Source: Planctomycetota bacterium (GTDB taxonomy: Bacteria > Planctomycetota > B15-G4). Taken from it: DNA of 64,000 bases. A program made the translations under genes and the position numbers. Every line of letters starts with the position of its first letter. Position 1 is the stretch's first letter. The DNA lies in NCBI GenBank assembly GCA_029259745.1, contig JAJDEO010000017.1, positions 103,658-167,657 of the forward strand, written 5' to 3'. A model generated the notes under the pieces. It was given only the letters and a program-made list of their open reading frames with translations, ran no database searches and was not told where the DNA came from. Positions 1 to 10,170 of this stretch are shown here, one piece after another.

Positions 1-92
1 ACCTGCGCCTCGACGATGCGCGAGATCTCGACCGTTTGAGGGAGGTCGAGCCGCGCGACGACCGAGGCGATCTTATGTGTGCGAACCTTCAC
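1..92 (-). CDS. Unidentified protein, N-terminal fragment cut by the window edge
   Basis: Only about 30 codons are present. On the minus strand a GTG at 92-90 lies inside the stop of argG (GTGA, 4-base overlap) and opens a frame that stays open to the window edge, beginning MKVRTHKIASVVARLDLP. The overlap suggests translational coupling to argG, so the product may also serve amino-acid metabolism, but that is inference. The fragment is too short for me to recognise a family. Confidence 0.5.
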   Translation of the reverse strand, partial: MKVRTHKIASVVARLDLPQTVEISRIVEAQ

Positions 93-1339
93 GACGCGCC
101 CTCCGCGACGGTATTCGGAGTGGATGCCGAAGCGGCACCCTCGAGTGCGCGATTGCGGCGCGCCGAGAGGATCGACGACATGCCGTGCAGCCGCGCGAAG
201 CCCGCAGCGTCGGCGCCCGAGAAGGCAACAGTGCCCTCGCCGTACGTCGCCACTTCGGGGTTCAGCAATGAGTGCTCCGAGCGCGCGCCGAGGACGCGGA
301 TCGAGCCGGCGTGCAGCTGCACGCGAACCTCACCGCTGACATCGGCGTTGGCGCTGTCGAGCAACGCCTCGAAGTCGCGCATCACGGGATCGTGATAGAG
401 CCCCTCATGGAGCTGCATGCCGTAGAAGTTCCCGACCTGCTCGACCCAGTGCGCCTGCCACTTCGTATGCACGAGCTTGGCGAGTTCGCGTTGAGCGGCG
501 ATGAGGATCAATGCGGCGGGAGCCTCGAAGGCGATTCGGCCTTTGACCCCGAGGATCGTATCCCCGACATGCAGCCCGCGCCCGACACCGTGCGGACGGG
601 CGCGCGCATTGAGCATCTCCACTGCCGCAACGCCTGAACACGCGACGCCGTCGATGCTCGTCGGGAGCCCTTCCTCGAAGCCGATGATGAGCTCCTCCGC
701 CGCGGCTGTCACGGACGTGGGGTCCTCGGTCATCGTGTACGCCGACTGCGGCGGGACGCTCCACGAGTCGTGCGTCTCGGTTCCGCCGATCGTCGTGCCG
801 AAGAGCCCTTCGTTGAGCGAGTACGCAACGGTCTGGCTGTCGACATCGACACCGCGCTCGACCAACCAGTCACGCTCCTGCTCGCGCGACCAGTTGAGCT
901 CACGAATCGGAGCATGCACGGGCAACTCAGGCGCAAGCGTCGCCATGACGACGTCGAAGCGCACCTGATCGTTGCCCGCTCCGGTCGATCCGTGGGCGAT
1001 TCCCGCGGCGCCGATCTCGAGCGCAGTGCGCGCTACGACTTCGGCCTGGGCGACACGTTCACAGCCGACCGACACGGGGTAGACCCCGCCGCGCAGCACG
1101 TGTCCCTTGATGAGATACGAGACGAAGCGATCGTAGACGTCCGCGCGCGCGTCGATCGTGCGGTGCTCCGTCACGCCGAGCGCGTGCGCGCGCGCCTCGA
1201 TACCGGCGAGCTCCTCGGCGCTGAAGCCGCCTGTATCGACGGTGACGGTGACGACGTCGACACCCAGCGTCTCCCGCAGCCAGATGGCGCAGAAGGACGT
1301 GTCGAGCCCACCTGAAAAGGCCAGAACGATCGTGGTCAT
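89..1339 (-). CDS. argG: Argininosuccinate synthase
   Basis: Joins citrulline and aspartate with ATP to make argininosuccinate, the penultimate step of arginine synthesis, in the cytoplasm. The 416-residue product carries the N-type ATP pyrophosphatase loop SGGLDTS at residues 9-15. The middle part (GSTGAGNDQVRFD) and the C-terminal stretch (YGMQLHEGLYHDPVMRD) match the family. The FSGGLDTSFC form resembles the shorter ArgG type I associate with Bacteroidetes rather than the E. coli form. The ATG at 1339 is preferred over a TTG two codons upstream because AGGAG sits 6 bases before the ATG but directly abuts the TTG. The downstream gene overlaps by 4 bases. No clear ArgR box was found upstream. 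Confidence 0.95.
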   Translation of the reverse strand: MTTIVLAFSGGLDTSFCAIWLRETLGVDVVTVTVDTGGFSAEELAGIEARAHALGVTEHRTIDARADVYDRFVSYLIKGHVLRGGVYPVSVGCERVAQAEVVARTALEIGAAGIAHGSTGAGNDQVRFDVVMATLAPELPVHAPIRELNWSREQERDWLVERGVDVDSQTVAYSLNEGLFGTTIGGTETHDSWSVPPQSAYTMTEDPTSVTAAAEELIIGFEEGLPTSIDGVACSGVAAVEMLNARARPHGVGRGLHVGDTILGVKGRIAFEAPAALILIAAQRELAKLVHTKWQAHWVEQVGNFYGMQLHEGLYHDPVMRDFEALLDSANADVSGEVRVQLHAGSIRVLGARSEHSLLNPEVATYGEGTVAFSGADAAGFARLHGMSSILSARRNRALEGAASASTPNTVAEGAS

Positions 1340-1477
1340 GGACAACTCCTGGGCAACGGGTGACCGTCACACACGACGGCCTACCCATGCACATATTACA
1401 CGGCTTATGCGAATACTAATCTCGTCCGGCGAGAGCCGGCAAGGTCCCGGCCGGAAAATGGGGCGGCTAGAACGTGA

Positions 1478-1511
1478 CCAGGGCGTGCCGGCTGAGACCG
1501 ACACGCCCTGG
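1478..1511 (-). terminator. Hairpin downstream of citrate synthase
   Basis: A perfect 10-base inverted repeat, CCAGGGCGTG at 1478-1487 and CACGCCCTGG at 1502-1511, encloses a 14-base loop. It starts about 35 bases past the gltA stop on the minus strand. No strong U-tract follows, so intrinsic termination is likely but not certain. Confidence 0.6.
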
Positions 1512-1545
1512 AGAAGGGACCGAAGAGGTCGCTCTCGACTCGCTG

Positions 1546-2724
1546 TTAGCGGTCGGCCTTCGCCACGTAGTCGCGCTCGCCGTGACCCACGTAGTTGGCG
1601 CGCGGACGGATGAGGCGGTTGTCCGCGTGCTGCTCGAGCACGTGGGCCAACCAACCGCTCGTGCGCGACACGGCGAAGATCGGCGTGAAGATCTCGGGGT
1701 CAAGCTCGAGGGAGCCGTAGACGGACGCCGAGTAGAAGTCGACGTTCGGGAAGATCCCCTTCTTGTCCTTCACGCGGTTCTCGATCTTCACCGACATGTC
1801 GAACCACTTCGAGTTGCCGGTGCGATCCGTGAGTTCCTTCGCCATGCGGCGCAGGACCGTGGCACGTGGGTCTTCCACCTTGTAGACGCGGTGACCGAAG
1901 CCCATCACGCGCCCCTTGGGCTGGCTGAGAACGTCATCGACGAAGGCCTCGGCCTTGTCGACTTCGCCGACCTTCTCGAGCATGCGCATAACGCGCATGT
2001 TCGCGCCGCCATGCAGACGCCCGGCGAGCGTGCCGATGGCCGATGTGATGGCGCCGTAGATGTCGGCCTCCGTCGCCGCCGTGACGCGCGCCGAGAAGGT
2101 CGAGGCGTTGAATCCGTGGTCGGCGTGCAGCGTTAGCGCGGCATCGAAGATGCGCTCCTCGTACTCGCCCGGCTCTTCGCCCGTCACCATGTAGAGGAAG
2201 TTCGCGGCGTAAGTGAGGTCGTCGCGTGCGGCGATCGGCTTCTGGCCCTGCTTCAGACGGTAGATCCCCGCGACAAGCGTGGAGATCCGAGCCTGAAGAC
2301 GATTCGCGATGCGTCGCTCGATCTCGTCGCGGCCATCGATGGCCTCGCGCGTGTCGGCAACTTCATCGTCGAACGCTGACATCGCCGAAACGGCGGTGCG
2401 CAGCAGGTCCATCTGCGTCGAGCCCTTCACGAGCGGACGTAGAACGTCCCAGATCTCGGAAGGAACCGTCGATTCGCGGCGCAGATCGGCCGTGAACGAC
2501 TCGAGCTGTGCGGCGTTGGGTAGTTCGCCGTTCCAGAGGAGGTAGACACACTCCTCGAACGAACCTTCCTCAGCGAGCGGCTCGATCGGATAGCCACAGT
2601 AGAAAAGCTTGCCGTTGACACCATCCACACGGCTCTTCGTCGTATCGCCGGCGGTGATGCCCTCCAGGCCCTTGGGCGCGGAGGAGTCGGAAGCTGCGGG
2701 GGGCGTAGTCGGGGCCTGCGTCAT
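1546..2724 (-). CDS. gltA: Citrate synthase
   Basis: Condenses oxaloacetate with acetyl-CoA to citrate at the entry of the TCA cycle. The 392-residue protein has the catalytic histidine regions LHGGANMRVM and GFGHRVYKVEDPRA, and an aspartate in VDFYSASVY, as expected for the family. HADHGFNASTF is also typical. The short N-terminal tail is Pro/Ala/Ser-rich. The length fits the 370-390 residue citrate/2-methylcitrate synthase group, so 2-methylcitrate synthase activity cannot be excluded from sequence alone. No propionate genes are nearby, which favours the TCA role. It is monocistronic, with a hairpin downstream. Confidence 0.93.
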   Translation of the reverse strand: MTQAPTTPPAASDSSAPKGLEGITAGDTTKSRVDGVNGKLFYCGYPIEPLAEEGSFEECVYLLWNGELPNAAQLESFTADLRRESTVPSEIWDVLRPLVKGSTQMDLLRTAVSAMSAFDDEVADTREAIDGRDEIERRIANRLQARISTLVAGIYRLKQGQKPIAARDDLTYAANFLYMVTGEEPGEYEERIFDAALTLHADHGFNASTFSARVTAATEADIYGAITSAIGTLAGRLHGGANMRVMRMLEKVGEVDKAEAFVDDVLSQPKGRVMGFGHRVYKVEDPRATVLRRMAKELTDRTGNSKWFDMSVKIENRVKDKKGIFPNVDFYSASVYGSLELDPEIFTPIFAVSRTSGWLAHVLEQHADNRLIRPRANYVGHGERDYVAKADR

Positions 2725-2970
2725 CGTGCTAGCGCGGGTGTGAGGGGAAGGTGGCGGGGCCGCTCACGTGGGGCCTCGCAGTCAGTTTCTTTCCGTCGAG
2801 GGCACATAGCCCCGACCGGGCCACTGTACCGATTTTGACGCCGAACTCCACGATTCCGTATGTCCCCAGAGCGGGATCGGCCCAGGGCCGTGAGCGGACG
2901 TGCGGGTCACGAGCCCGTGGAGCCTGGGCGACCCGGTCCGTGGCCCTCGCGTCGACAACCGGCCCGCGAG
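2725..2970. other. Intergenic region between oxidase-assembly operon and gltA
   Basis: No plausible gene is visible. A short inverted repeat (CTCGCG 2946-2951, CGCGAG 2965-2970) directly follows the stop of the DUF420 gene and could weakly terminate the oxidase-assembly operon. The rest should hold the gltA promoter, which I cannot pinpoint. Confidence 0.35.
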
Positions 2971-3414
2971 TCAGGCTGGCCGGAGGGCGTCATTCATGAC
3001 GTAGATCACGACGCCGGTCACAGAGACGTAGACCCAGATCGGCCATGTCCAGCGGGCCCAGCGCATGTGCGTCTCGCGTCGGTCGCGAAACGCTGCGATC
3101 ACCGTCACGGCGATCATCGGCACCATGGCGGCGGCCAGGATCACGTGCGGGATCAGGATCACGAAGTAGACGACTTTCAGCCACCCGTCACCCCAGAAGG
3201 GCACGTGACCGACGCGTGCGTGATAGTCGAGGTAGCTGACGAGGAAGACGGTCGACGTCGTCAGCGCCGCGATCATGAGGTTGCGGTGGCGCACCTCGTC
3301 GCGCCCACGGGCGGCCTCCCACCCACGCCCCTTGATGGCCATCCAGGCCCAGACCAGGAAGATGAAGGCCGTACCGTTGAGGATCGCGTGGATCGCGGGG
3401 CGGGACAGGCTCAC
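2971..3414 (-). CDS. DUF420 membrane protein, probable cytochrome oxidase assembly factor
   Basis: A 147-residue integral membrane protein with about four hydrophobic segments and conserved histidines (AIHAIL near the start, YLDYHARVGH in the middle). The pattern and length match DUF420, a family that includes CtaM, needed for aa3-type oxidase maturation in Gram-positive bacteria. It starts with GTG inside the stop of the upstream heme O synthase-SCO fusion (GTGA, 4-base overlap), so it is the last gene of the oxidase-assembly operon. The precise biochemical role is not known from sequence. Confidence 0.8.
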   Translation of the reverse strand: MSLSRPAIHAILNGTAFIFLVWAWMAIKGRGWEAARGRDEVRHRNLMIAALTTSTVFLVSYLDYHARVGHVPFWGDGWLKVVYFVILIPHVILAAAMVPMIAVTVIAAFRDRRETHMRWARWTWPIWVYVSVTGVVIYVMNDALRPA

Positions 3415-4985
3415 TGGGCCACGGACGCCAGGGCGTGGATGTCGCGTTCGAGACGCTCGAGTTCGAGGCGGTCGTCGTGACTGTAGAACCCGCGCACCCG
3501 CCCCAGCGTGTCGACCAACGCGAACTTGCCGCTGTGGAAGATCGAGGGCATCCCCTCCATCGCCTCGACGCGCCGCAGCTGGACCGGCAAGTGGAAGCCA
3601 TCTTCCGAGAGGCCCTGGATCACCGATTCCTGGCCCGTGATGAGCGTCCAGAGGTCGGCCCTACCGCCGTACTTCTTGCGGTACATCTTGAGCTCGGCGG
3701 GTGAGTCATTGCTCGGGTCGACCGAGATCGAGAGGTACTTCGCGGGAAGCTCCTCGTCGGCCTGCATCTCGACGAGCGCCTGCGCCATCGGGATGCAGAT
3801 CCCGGCGCAACGCGTGAACATGAAGTCGACAACCCACACGTCGCCCCTCATGTCCTCATTGCCGAACGCCTGCATGTCCTGATCGAACAGCGAGAAGGCC
3901 GGCACGTTGCCGTAGGACAACAGGCCCGTCCCGTCGTCGATCTCGACCGGAGCGGCCTCGTCCACCGGCATGATGCCCGGCGGCAAGTCGGCCGTATCGT
4001 CCTCGTCGAGCGAGACCACGGACACGCCCCCACCCTCCACGTCGCAGCATTCGTCCTCTTCGGCGACCGCCGCGAGTTCACCGCCCGGCGACGGGCGCGA
4101 GCAGGAGGTATCGAGCACGAGCGCGAGGAGGACGAACGGGAGGTAGAGCACCGACGCGCGAACCACGCCGCGTGCCTCGTCCCGCGCAGGGCGGGCTCGA
4201 AAGCGAAAAGCTGCCATGAGAAACACCAGGCCGAAGAGGGACGCCGTGGCGACGTAGGGCCACCGCGCGTCCGTGAGGAGGATGGGCAAGACTGACACGA
4301 GCACCACCGACATCACCTGCATCGGCAGGCTCCAGCGCAACAGCGCGTCGTCGGGGTCATCGCCCGAGAGCATGCGCATGCCCCCCGAGCGGTAGTCTTC
4401 GCGATACATCGACGCGATCGCGAAGAAATGCGGAAGCTGCCAGAGGAAGACGAGCACGAAGGCGATGACCGACGCCAAGGTGATTCCGCCACCCGCCGAG
4501 GCTCCGGCGAGAAGCGGCAGCGCACCGGGCAGCGCGCCGACCCAGGTGTTCGTCGACGTGCGCGACTTCATCGGCGTGTAGATGCCGAGGTAGACGAGTG
4601 CCGCCCCGAGCTGGATCGCCATCGCTTCGGCGCCACAGCCGACGAGCAACAGACCGAGCCCGACAACGAGCGACGTGAATCCGCCCAGGAGCACCTGCGC
4701 GGGTGTGAGCGCGCCAGTGACGAGCGGGCGCATGCGCGTGCGCTCCATCCGTGCGTCGGCGTCGCGCTCGATGTAGTGATTCAGCGAGCAGCCGGCCGCC
4801 GAGACGAACACCGTGCCGAAGATCAGCCACGGGATCGGTGCGAAGCTCGCCGGGTTGGCGAGGAAGAAACCGGCGAGGGTCTGCACGGCAACGAGAACGG
4901 TGATCCGCGGACGCAGCAACCCCGACAGTCCCGCCGCATCGAGCGACGGGCGCACGTCGACGACTTGCGCTTTCGATTCATCCAT
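3411..4985 (-). CDS. ctaB-sco: Fusion of protoheme IX farnesyltransferase (CtaB/Cox10) and SCO1-type copper chaperone
   Basis: One uninterrupted 524-codon frame encodes two oxidase-assembly activities. Residues about 20-292 are a UbiA-family heme O synthase: the Asp-rich prenyl-binding motif NHYIERDADARMERTRMRP lies at 69-87, a second motif around YREDYRSGGMRML at 194-206, with multiple membrane helices between. After the last helix (about 278-292) an acidic linker (300-350) leads to a thioredoxin-fold SCO domain (about 360-524). This domain has the copper motif C393-AGI-C397 and the conserved H484. An odd number of helices (nine is usual for this family) would put the SCO domain outside the cytoplasmic membrane, where it acts on CuA. 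It lies 15 bases after the heme A synthase-like gene. The linker reads cleanly with no stop, so a sequencing artefact is unlikely. Confidence 0.9.
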   Translation of the reverse strand: MDESKAQVVDVRPSLDAAGLSGLLRPRITVLVAVQTLAGFFLANPASFAPIPWLIFGTVFVSAAGCSLNHYIERDADARMERTRMRPLVTGALTPAQVLLGGFTSLVVGLGLLLVGCGAEAMAIQLGAALVYLGIYTPMKSRTSTNTWVGALPGALPLLAGASAGGGITLASVIAFVLVFLWQLPHFFAIASMYREDYRSGGMRMLSGDDPDDALLRWSLPMQVMSVVLVSVLPILLTDARWPYVATASLFGLVFLMAAFRFRARPARDEARGVVRASVLYLPFVLLALVLDTSCSRPSPGGELAAVAEEDECCDVEGGGVSVVSLDEDDTADLPPGIMPVDEAAPVEIDDGTGLLSYGNVPAFSLFDQDMQAFGNEDMRGDVWVVDFMFTRCAGICIPMAQALVEMQADEELPAKYLSISVDPSNDSPAELKMYRKKYGGRADLWTLITGQESVIQGLSEDGFHLPVQLRRVEAMEGMPSIFHSGKFALVDTLGRVRGFYSHDDRLELERLERDIHALASVAQ

Positions 4986-5000
4986 CTCGTCAGTTTCCAG

Positions 5001-5759
5001 TCACGCGCGACGCCGCCTCGCGAAAACGACAGCCGTCACAAGCAGCAGCCCGCTGAGCGCGACCTGCAGGGTCGGCGAAACAGGCATGGTCGTCCAGTCC
5101 GACACACCACGCAACACGGCGAGCGCCAGCACTCCGCCGAGATAGCCCCGTCGCAGCCACGCCGCCCGTCGACCCAGACACCATCTCGAAAAGCCGAGAA
5201 GCAGCACCGAAGAGACGAGCCCGAGCGTCGCGACTCCGGGCACATCGGCGTTCCGCCCGACCGCCGCGACACACGCGTCGACACCGACGACGAGCGCGAG
5301 AAATACGCCCCGTCGCGAGACGTCATGCGCGCCGCCGCCAACCGACGCCGACCAGGCTGACGTAGCCAGGACCGCCCACCCGAAGAATGCGTGCACGACC
5401 GCCTCGCCGACACGCATCGGCAGCGGGTTGATTCGAGCAGCCATGACCGCCATGCCGACGAGCAGCGCCACGCTGACCCATGTCGCGAGACGTGCAGCCC
5501 GCGAGGCTCCACGCGCCGAATGCATGCTGGCAACGACAAGCGCCACCGCAACGGCGAGCAATCCCGCCGTGCGGTGGCGCCATGCCACGGTGACCTCACC
5601 CGACCCCGACGACCAGAGCTCGCCGTACGTCAGAGGGAAGTCAGGAATGCTCGAACCCGCATCGCGCTCCGTCACGTGCGCGCCGGTCACGATCGCAGCC
5701 AACACGATCACGACGAGCGCGACTCCGCCGGCGCGCGCCATGCGGACTCGGCCTTCCAT
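5001..5759 (-). CDS. Divergent heme A synthase-like protein (CtaA/Cox15 family)
   Basis: A 252-residue, roughly eight-helix membrane protein. Two features support CtaA: the N-terminal sequence VTGAHVTERDAG...PDFPLTYG echoes the CtaA signature, and two histidines, H62 (AWRHRTAG) and H123 (VVHAFFG), are spaced like the first heme-ligand pair. The family normally has a second His pair in the C-terminal half, but here no histidine occurs after residue 145. The catalytic Glu three residues before the first ligand is replaced by Ala59. It sits between the cupredoxin-like gene (5 bases upstream) and the ctaB-sco fusion, as expected for heme A synthesis. It may be a reduced or altered CtaA. Function is moderately sure, mechanism is not. 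Confidence 0.7.
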   Translation of the reverse strand: MEGRVRMARAGGVALVVIVLAAIVTGAHVTERDAGSSIPDFPLTYGELWSSGSGEVTVAWRHRTAGLLAVAVALVVASMHSARGASRAARLATWVSVALLVGMAVMAARINPLPMRVGEAVVHAFFGWAVLATSAWSASVGGGAHDVSRRGVFLALVVGVDACVAAVGRNADVPGVATLGLVSSVLLLGFSRWCLGRRAAWLRRGYLGGVLALAVLRGVSDWTTMPVSPTLQVALSGLLLVTAVVFARRRRA

Positions 5760-5764
5760 GGGGT

Positions 5765-6499
5765 TCAGCCGCCGAAGGCGTGCTCGAACTTGCCTGCGCC
5801 GCCCTTCACCGTGACCTTGCCCTCAGCATCACCGAGCTTCGGATGCCAGAGCGTCACGCCGTACTCACCGTCGGGAAGATCGTCCGTCGGAAGGGTGAAC
5901 GTGCCGTCAGCAGTGGTCGTGGCAAAGTAGGGGTGCTCGATCACGAAGCAGTAAGCCTTCATCCACGGATGCACATCGCACTTGATGAGCACCGCGTCTT
6001 CGGCCTTCTTGAACTTCTTCTTGATCGTCTGGCCCTTCGTGGGCATGCCGTTGTTGAACTCTTTGTTCCGCTTCGGCACCGCGTGAACGTTGTGGAGCGT
6101 GTCGTCACTGTTCACGATCTGGATGTCCTGCTTGACCATCACGCCGAACACGAACGGGTGGTAGCGGCAGCCCTTCTGATCGAGGACGGCAGCATCCTTC
6201 GGGGCCTTGTACTTTTCATCCGGCACGCCGGTGAGCTGAATGAAGACGTCCGCGAGGCCGCCCTTTTCGCTGACCGTGAGAGTGCGATCAAAGAGACCGT
6301 CGGGGTTGCCATCGACGCAGACCGGGTCGGCCTTGATGTCGAGGCGCTTTGCATCGGCCTTCTCACCGCGGAACGAAATCGTTCCGGTCACACCGGCGAC
6401 AGCGGCCACAGGCTCAGCCGTCGGTTCGGTGGTGGTGACTCCGGCGCTCAGCGTGGCGCCGAGGGTGGCGAGGGCGAGGAACGTCGCACGGAGATCCAT
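5765..6499 (-). CDS. Secreted cupredoxin-like (plastocyanin/methylamine-utilisation type) protein
   Basis: A 244-residue exported protein with a signal peptide (residues 1-20) and an Ala/Thr-rich linker. Copper-site residues are visible: H136 or H139 in the LHNVHA segment, and C174-x2-H177-x2-M180 in CDVHPWM, the classic type 1 copper loop. The C-terminal 50 residues look like a carboxypeptidase-regulatory-type beta sandwich (GTFTLPTDDLPDGEYGVTLW). It is the first gene of an operon with heme A synthase, heme O synthase-SCO and DUF420. A role as electron carrier or copper donor for the oxidase is therefore likely, but that is inferred from context. The oxidase subunits themselves are not in the window. 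Confidence 0.8.
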   Translation of the reverse strand: MDLRATFLALATLGATLSAGVTTTEPTAEPVAAVAGVTGTISFRGEKADAKRLDIKADPVCVDGNPDGLFDRTLTVSEKGGLADVFIQLTGVPDEKYKAPKDAAVLDQKGCRYHPFVFGVMVKQDIQIVNSDDTLHNVHAVPKRNKEFNNGMPTKGQTIKKKFKKAEDAVLIKCDVHPWMKAYCFVIEHPYFATTTADGTFTLPTDDLPDGEYGVTLWHPKLGDAEGKVTVKGGAGKFEHAFGG

Positions 6500-6746
6500 G
6501 TCGCGTCATCCAAGAAGCAGGGGAGGTTGTTCTCGACGTGGGGTGGCCGAGATTGTGTTTTTCAGGCATCGATCCGACACCTGGTCAGAGAATACGAAGT
6601 CGGGGGACCGAGCCGCCAGCGAGACCCGAGGTCGGATCGCACCTGGCGAGGACAAGGCCGTCCCTTTTGCGAAGAGAGGCCCCCAGACGCGCGCCGAACG
6701 GGAGATTCGAATCCCTGACGGAACCGTGAGGAAGTGCTGAAAACGC
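6500..6746. other. Intergenic region upstream of the oxidase-assembly operon
   Basis: No convincing gene or tRNA. It should contain the promoter of the cupredoxin-first operon on the minus strand, but I cannot identify a clear -35/-10 pair. A palindrome around 6710-6727 (GGGAGATTCGAATCCC) superficially resembles a tRNA T-arm and was rejected. Confidence 0.4.
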
Positions 6747-6786
6747 GACGACCCGCGCCGGAGAAACCTCCGCCGCGGGCCGTCGT
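6739..6786 (-). terminator. Rho-independent terminator of groES-groEL
   Basis: On the minus strand, about 30 bases after the groEL stop, a long GC stem (about 17 paired positions with two single-base bulges, ACGACGGCCCGCGG pairing with CCGCGCCGGAG/GTCGT) closes a GTTT loop. It is followed by GCGTTTTC, giving a short U-tract. Confidence 0.85.
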
Positions 6787-6815
6787 GAAAAGCGCGTTTC
6801 AGTGCCGAAAACGGC

Positions 6816-8438
<1,623 letters not shown>

Positions 8439-8492
8439 GCCGGTCGATCTCCTTGAATGTCTGAATGCGGTTGGATTGGGGTGAGACGAGCG

Positions 8493-8816
8493 TCAGCCGA
8501 CGATGGCGAGGATCTCGTCTTCGCGGACGATCAGGTACTCGTGGCCGTCGTGCTTGATCTCGCTGCCGGCGTACGACGAGAAGATCACGCGATCGCCCGT
8601 GGACACCTGGAGATCGGAACGGTTGCCGTCATCACCGAGGCGGCCATCGCCAACGGCGATCACCATGCCTTCGCGCGGCTTTTCCTTGGCGCTCTCGGGC
8701 AGCACGATGCCACCGGCCGTCTTGGTCTCGGCCTTGACGCGCTCGATCAGCACGTGGTCGCCGAGCGGCTTGATGCCGACCTTGCTCTTGCTCTTCTTGG
8801 CCGTCTTGGTAGCCAT
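8493..8816 (-). CDS. groS: Co-chaperonin GroES
   Basis: A 107-residue lid of the GroEL chamber. [16 protein letters not shown] opens the family domain after a Lys-rich extension of about 15 residues ([14 protein letters not shown]) absent from typical 95-residue GroES. The mobile-loop region [16 protein letters not shown] and the C-terminal [13 protein letters not shown] are standard. The ATG at 8816 is chosen because AGGAG lies 5-8 bases upstream. A further upstream in-frame start would add a non-conserved Pro/Thr tail. First gene of groES-groEL. Confidence 0.97.
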   Translation of the reverse strand: MATKTAKKSKSKVGIKPLGDHVLIERVKAETKTAGGIVLPESAKEKPREGMVIAVGDGRLGDDGNRSDLQVSTGDRVIFSSYAGSEIKHDGHEYLIVREDEILAIVG

Positions 8817-8836
8817 GATCTCTCCTCTTGTCGTAG

Positions 8837-8852
8837 GCCTCGCAGGCGAGGC
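8837..8852. repeat. Small hairpin between receiver gene and groES
   Basis: GCCTCGCAGGCGAGGC at 8837-8852 forms a 6-base stem in the 77-base gap between the receiver-domain gene and groES. It could be a weak attenuator, or a leader structure in the groES transcript. It has no U-tract and no resemblance to CIRCE. Confidence 0.35.
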
Positions 8853-8893
8853 GTTGGGATTCGGATGTGTGGAAGTTCGAGTTGGGACGTCGC

Positions 8894-9313
8894 TCACGCG
8901 ACTCCGAGCAGACGATCCATCGCGCGCCGCATGTCGTTGGCACCGAAGGGCTTGTCCAGCAACGTCCAGCCCTTCGAGTCGCAGTCCTGATGCATTTGCG
9001 GCGTCGCGTCACCCGACATGAAAATCGTCGGGACGACGGACCGGCGCTCGCGTCGGGCTGGCGCTCGACGAGCCTCCACGATCCACGACCCCTCACGATA
9101 GGTTTCGACGACGTCGAAGCCGGTCATGTCAGGAAGGTGGACGTCGAGGATCGTGAGTTGGATCCGCTCGGTTCGGAGGACGGTGAGCGCTTCAGTTCCC
9201 GATCGCGCCGTGAAGATGCGGTGCCCGCGACCCTCCACAATCTCGACCACGCACGACAAAACGCTCGCGTCGTCGTCGGTGATCAAGACTGAGATGTCTG
9301 AGGCAGGAGCCAT
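8894..9313 (-). CDS. Single-domain response regulator (CheY-like receiver)
   Basis: A 139-residue stand-alone receiver domain. Acidic-pocket residues appear in ITDDDAS near the start, the phospho-acceptor Asp in [10 protein letters not shown], the switch Ser in MSGDA and the conserved Lys in LDKPF. It lacks an output domain, so it must act through protein partners. No histidine kinase is adjacent. It lies upstream of groES on the same strand, 77 bases away. Co-transcription with the chaperonins is possible but unproven. An Arg-rich insert (about residues 80-92) before beta-4 is unusual. Confidence 0.88.
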   Translation of the reverse strand: MAPASDISVLITDDDASVLSCVVEIVEGRGHRIFTARSGTEALTVLRTERIQLTILDVHLPDMTGFDVVETYREGSWIVEARRAPARRERRSVVPTIFMSGDATPQMHQDCDSKGWTLLDKPFGANDMRRAMDRLLGVA

Positions 9314-9501
9314 CGAATGGGCGACCGGGGGGAGAGAAACGCTCCGCGGGCGAGAAGCAAAGGCGGTGCCAATGCATGGAGAACGACCTGCGGACTCGTT
9401 TTCGGACCCCCGATGTCATTCTGGCAGAGACGTGGGAGCCTCCCAGCGGGCTCGGCGATGCCGATTTGACAGGATAGTCCCCACACTCCGAGCCCACTCC
9501 G

Positions 9502-10170
9502 ATGCCCCTTCTCGATCACGTCGCCCTCTACCTCATCGCAACCACCCCGCCAGCAGGCCCCAACGCGGCCTGGTTCGAGCGGATCGTGGCCGCCGTGCGC
9601 GGAGGCGTCCAGGCCGTCCAGCTCCGTGACAAGCCCGGCTCGACCGAGTCGAGGCGTGCCGCGCTTGCCCAGCTCCGCGAACTCATCGACGGTCGCGCCC
9701 TCCTGCTCGTCAATGACGACCTCGACGCCGTCTGGAGCCCCGAGAGTGGCCGGCTTGCCGACGGTGTCCACCTCGGTCGCAGCGATGCCCTCACCTTGTC
9801 GCGGCTCCCCGAGCCCAGTCAGGGCGACGGACTGCGCGAGGCGCGCGCCCGGCTCGGCCATGACATCGCACTCGGAACTTCGACGAGGACTCACGCGGAA
9901 GTGGACGCCGCCTTCGCCTGCGGTGTCGATCACGTGGGCTTCGGTGCCATGTTCCCCACGACGACGAAGAGCAACACGACCCGCGCCGATCCCAATGTCC
10001 TCGCCGAATGCACGCGGAGCGCACCCGGGCCCATCTTCCCGATCGGCGGCATCGGCCCAGCGGAGATCCGCGCGCTCGGCCTACGCCGCGCCGCTGTCGG
10101 CGGTGCCATCTTGGATGTCAAAGATCCGAGCGCCGCAGCTGCAGCCTGCCGTCGCGCCCTGGAAGCCTGA
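9502..10170 (+). CDS. thiE: Thiamine-phosphate synthase
   Basis: Couples HMP-pyrophosphate and thiazole phosphate to thiamine phosphate. The 222-residue TIM barrel shows the family motifs in order: VQLRDK, LLVNDDLDA, DGVHLGRSDA, GTSTRTH, the pyrophosphate-binding FPTTTK and FPIGGI. The Arg/Lys pair in QLRDK is present. It stands alone, divergent from the receiver gene, with no other thiamine genes nearby. I looked upstream for the TPP-riboswitch core and did not find it. TTGACA at 9466-9471 could be a -35 box, but no matching -10 is clear. Confidence 0.95.
   Translation: MPLLDHVALYLIATTPPAGPNAAWFERIVAAVRGGVQAVQLRDKPGSTESRRAALAQLRELIDGRALLLVNDDLDAVWSPESGRLADGVHLGRSDALTLSRLPEPSQGDGLREARARLGHDIALGTSTRTHAEVDAAFACGVDHVGFGAMFPTTTKSNTTRADPNVLAECTRSAPGPIFPIGGIGPAEIRALGLRRAAVGGAILDVKDPSAAAAACRRALEA

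Noticed and set aside
1340..1477. ArgR box upstream of argG
   Set aside because: Only loose A/T-rich similarity (TATTCGCATA); no convincing palindromic operator.
6700..6735. tRNA-like T-arm sequence GGGAGATTCGAATCCC
   Set aside because: The loop would have eight bases instead of seven, no matching acceptor stem is found on either strand, and no anticodon arm fits. The motif is a simple palindrome.
8817..8893. CIRCE-type operator for groES
   Set aside because: The TTAGCACTC-N9-GAGTGCTAA pattern is absent. Only a short unrelated hairpin is there.
9314..9501. TPP riboswitch before thiE
   Set aside because: The conserved CTGAGA and the ACCTGATCTGGATAATGCCAGCG-like core are not present.
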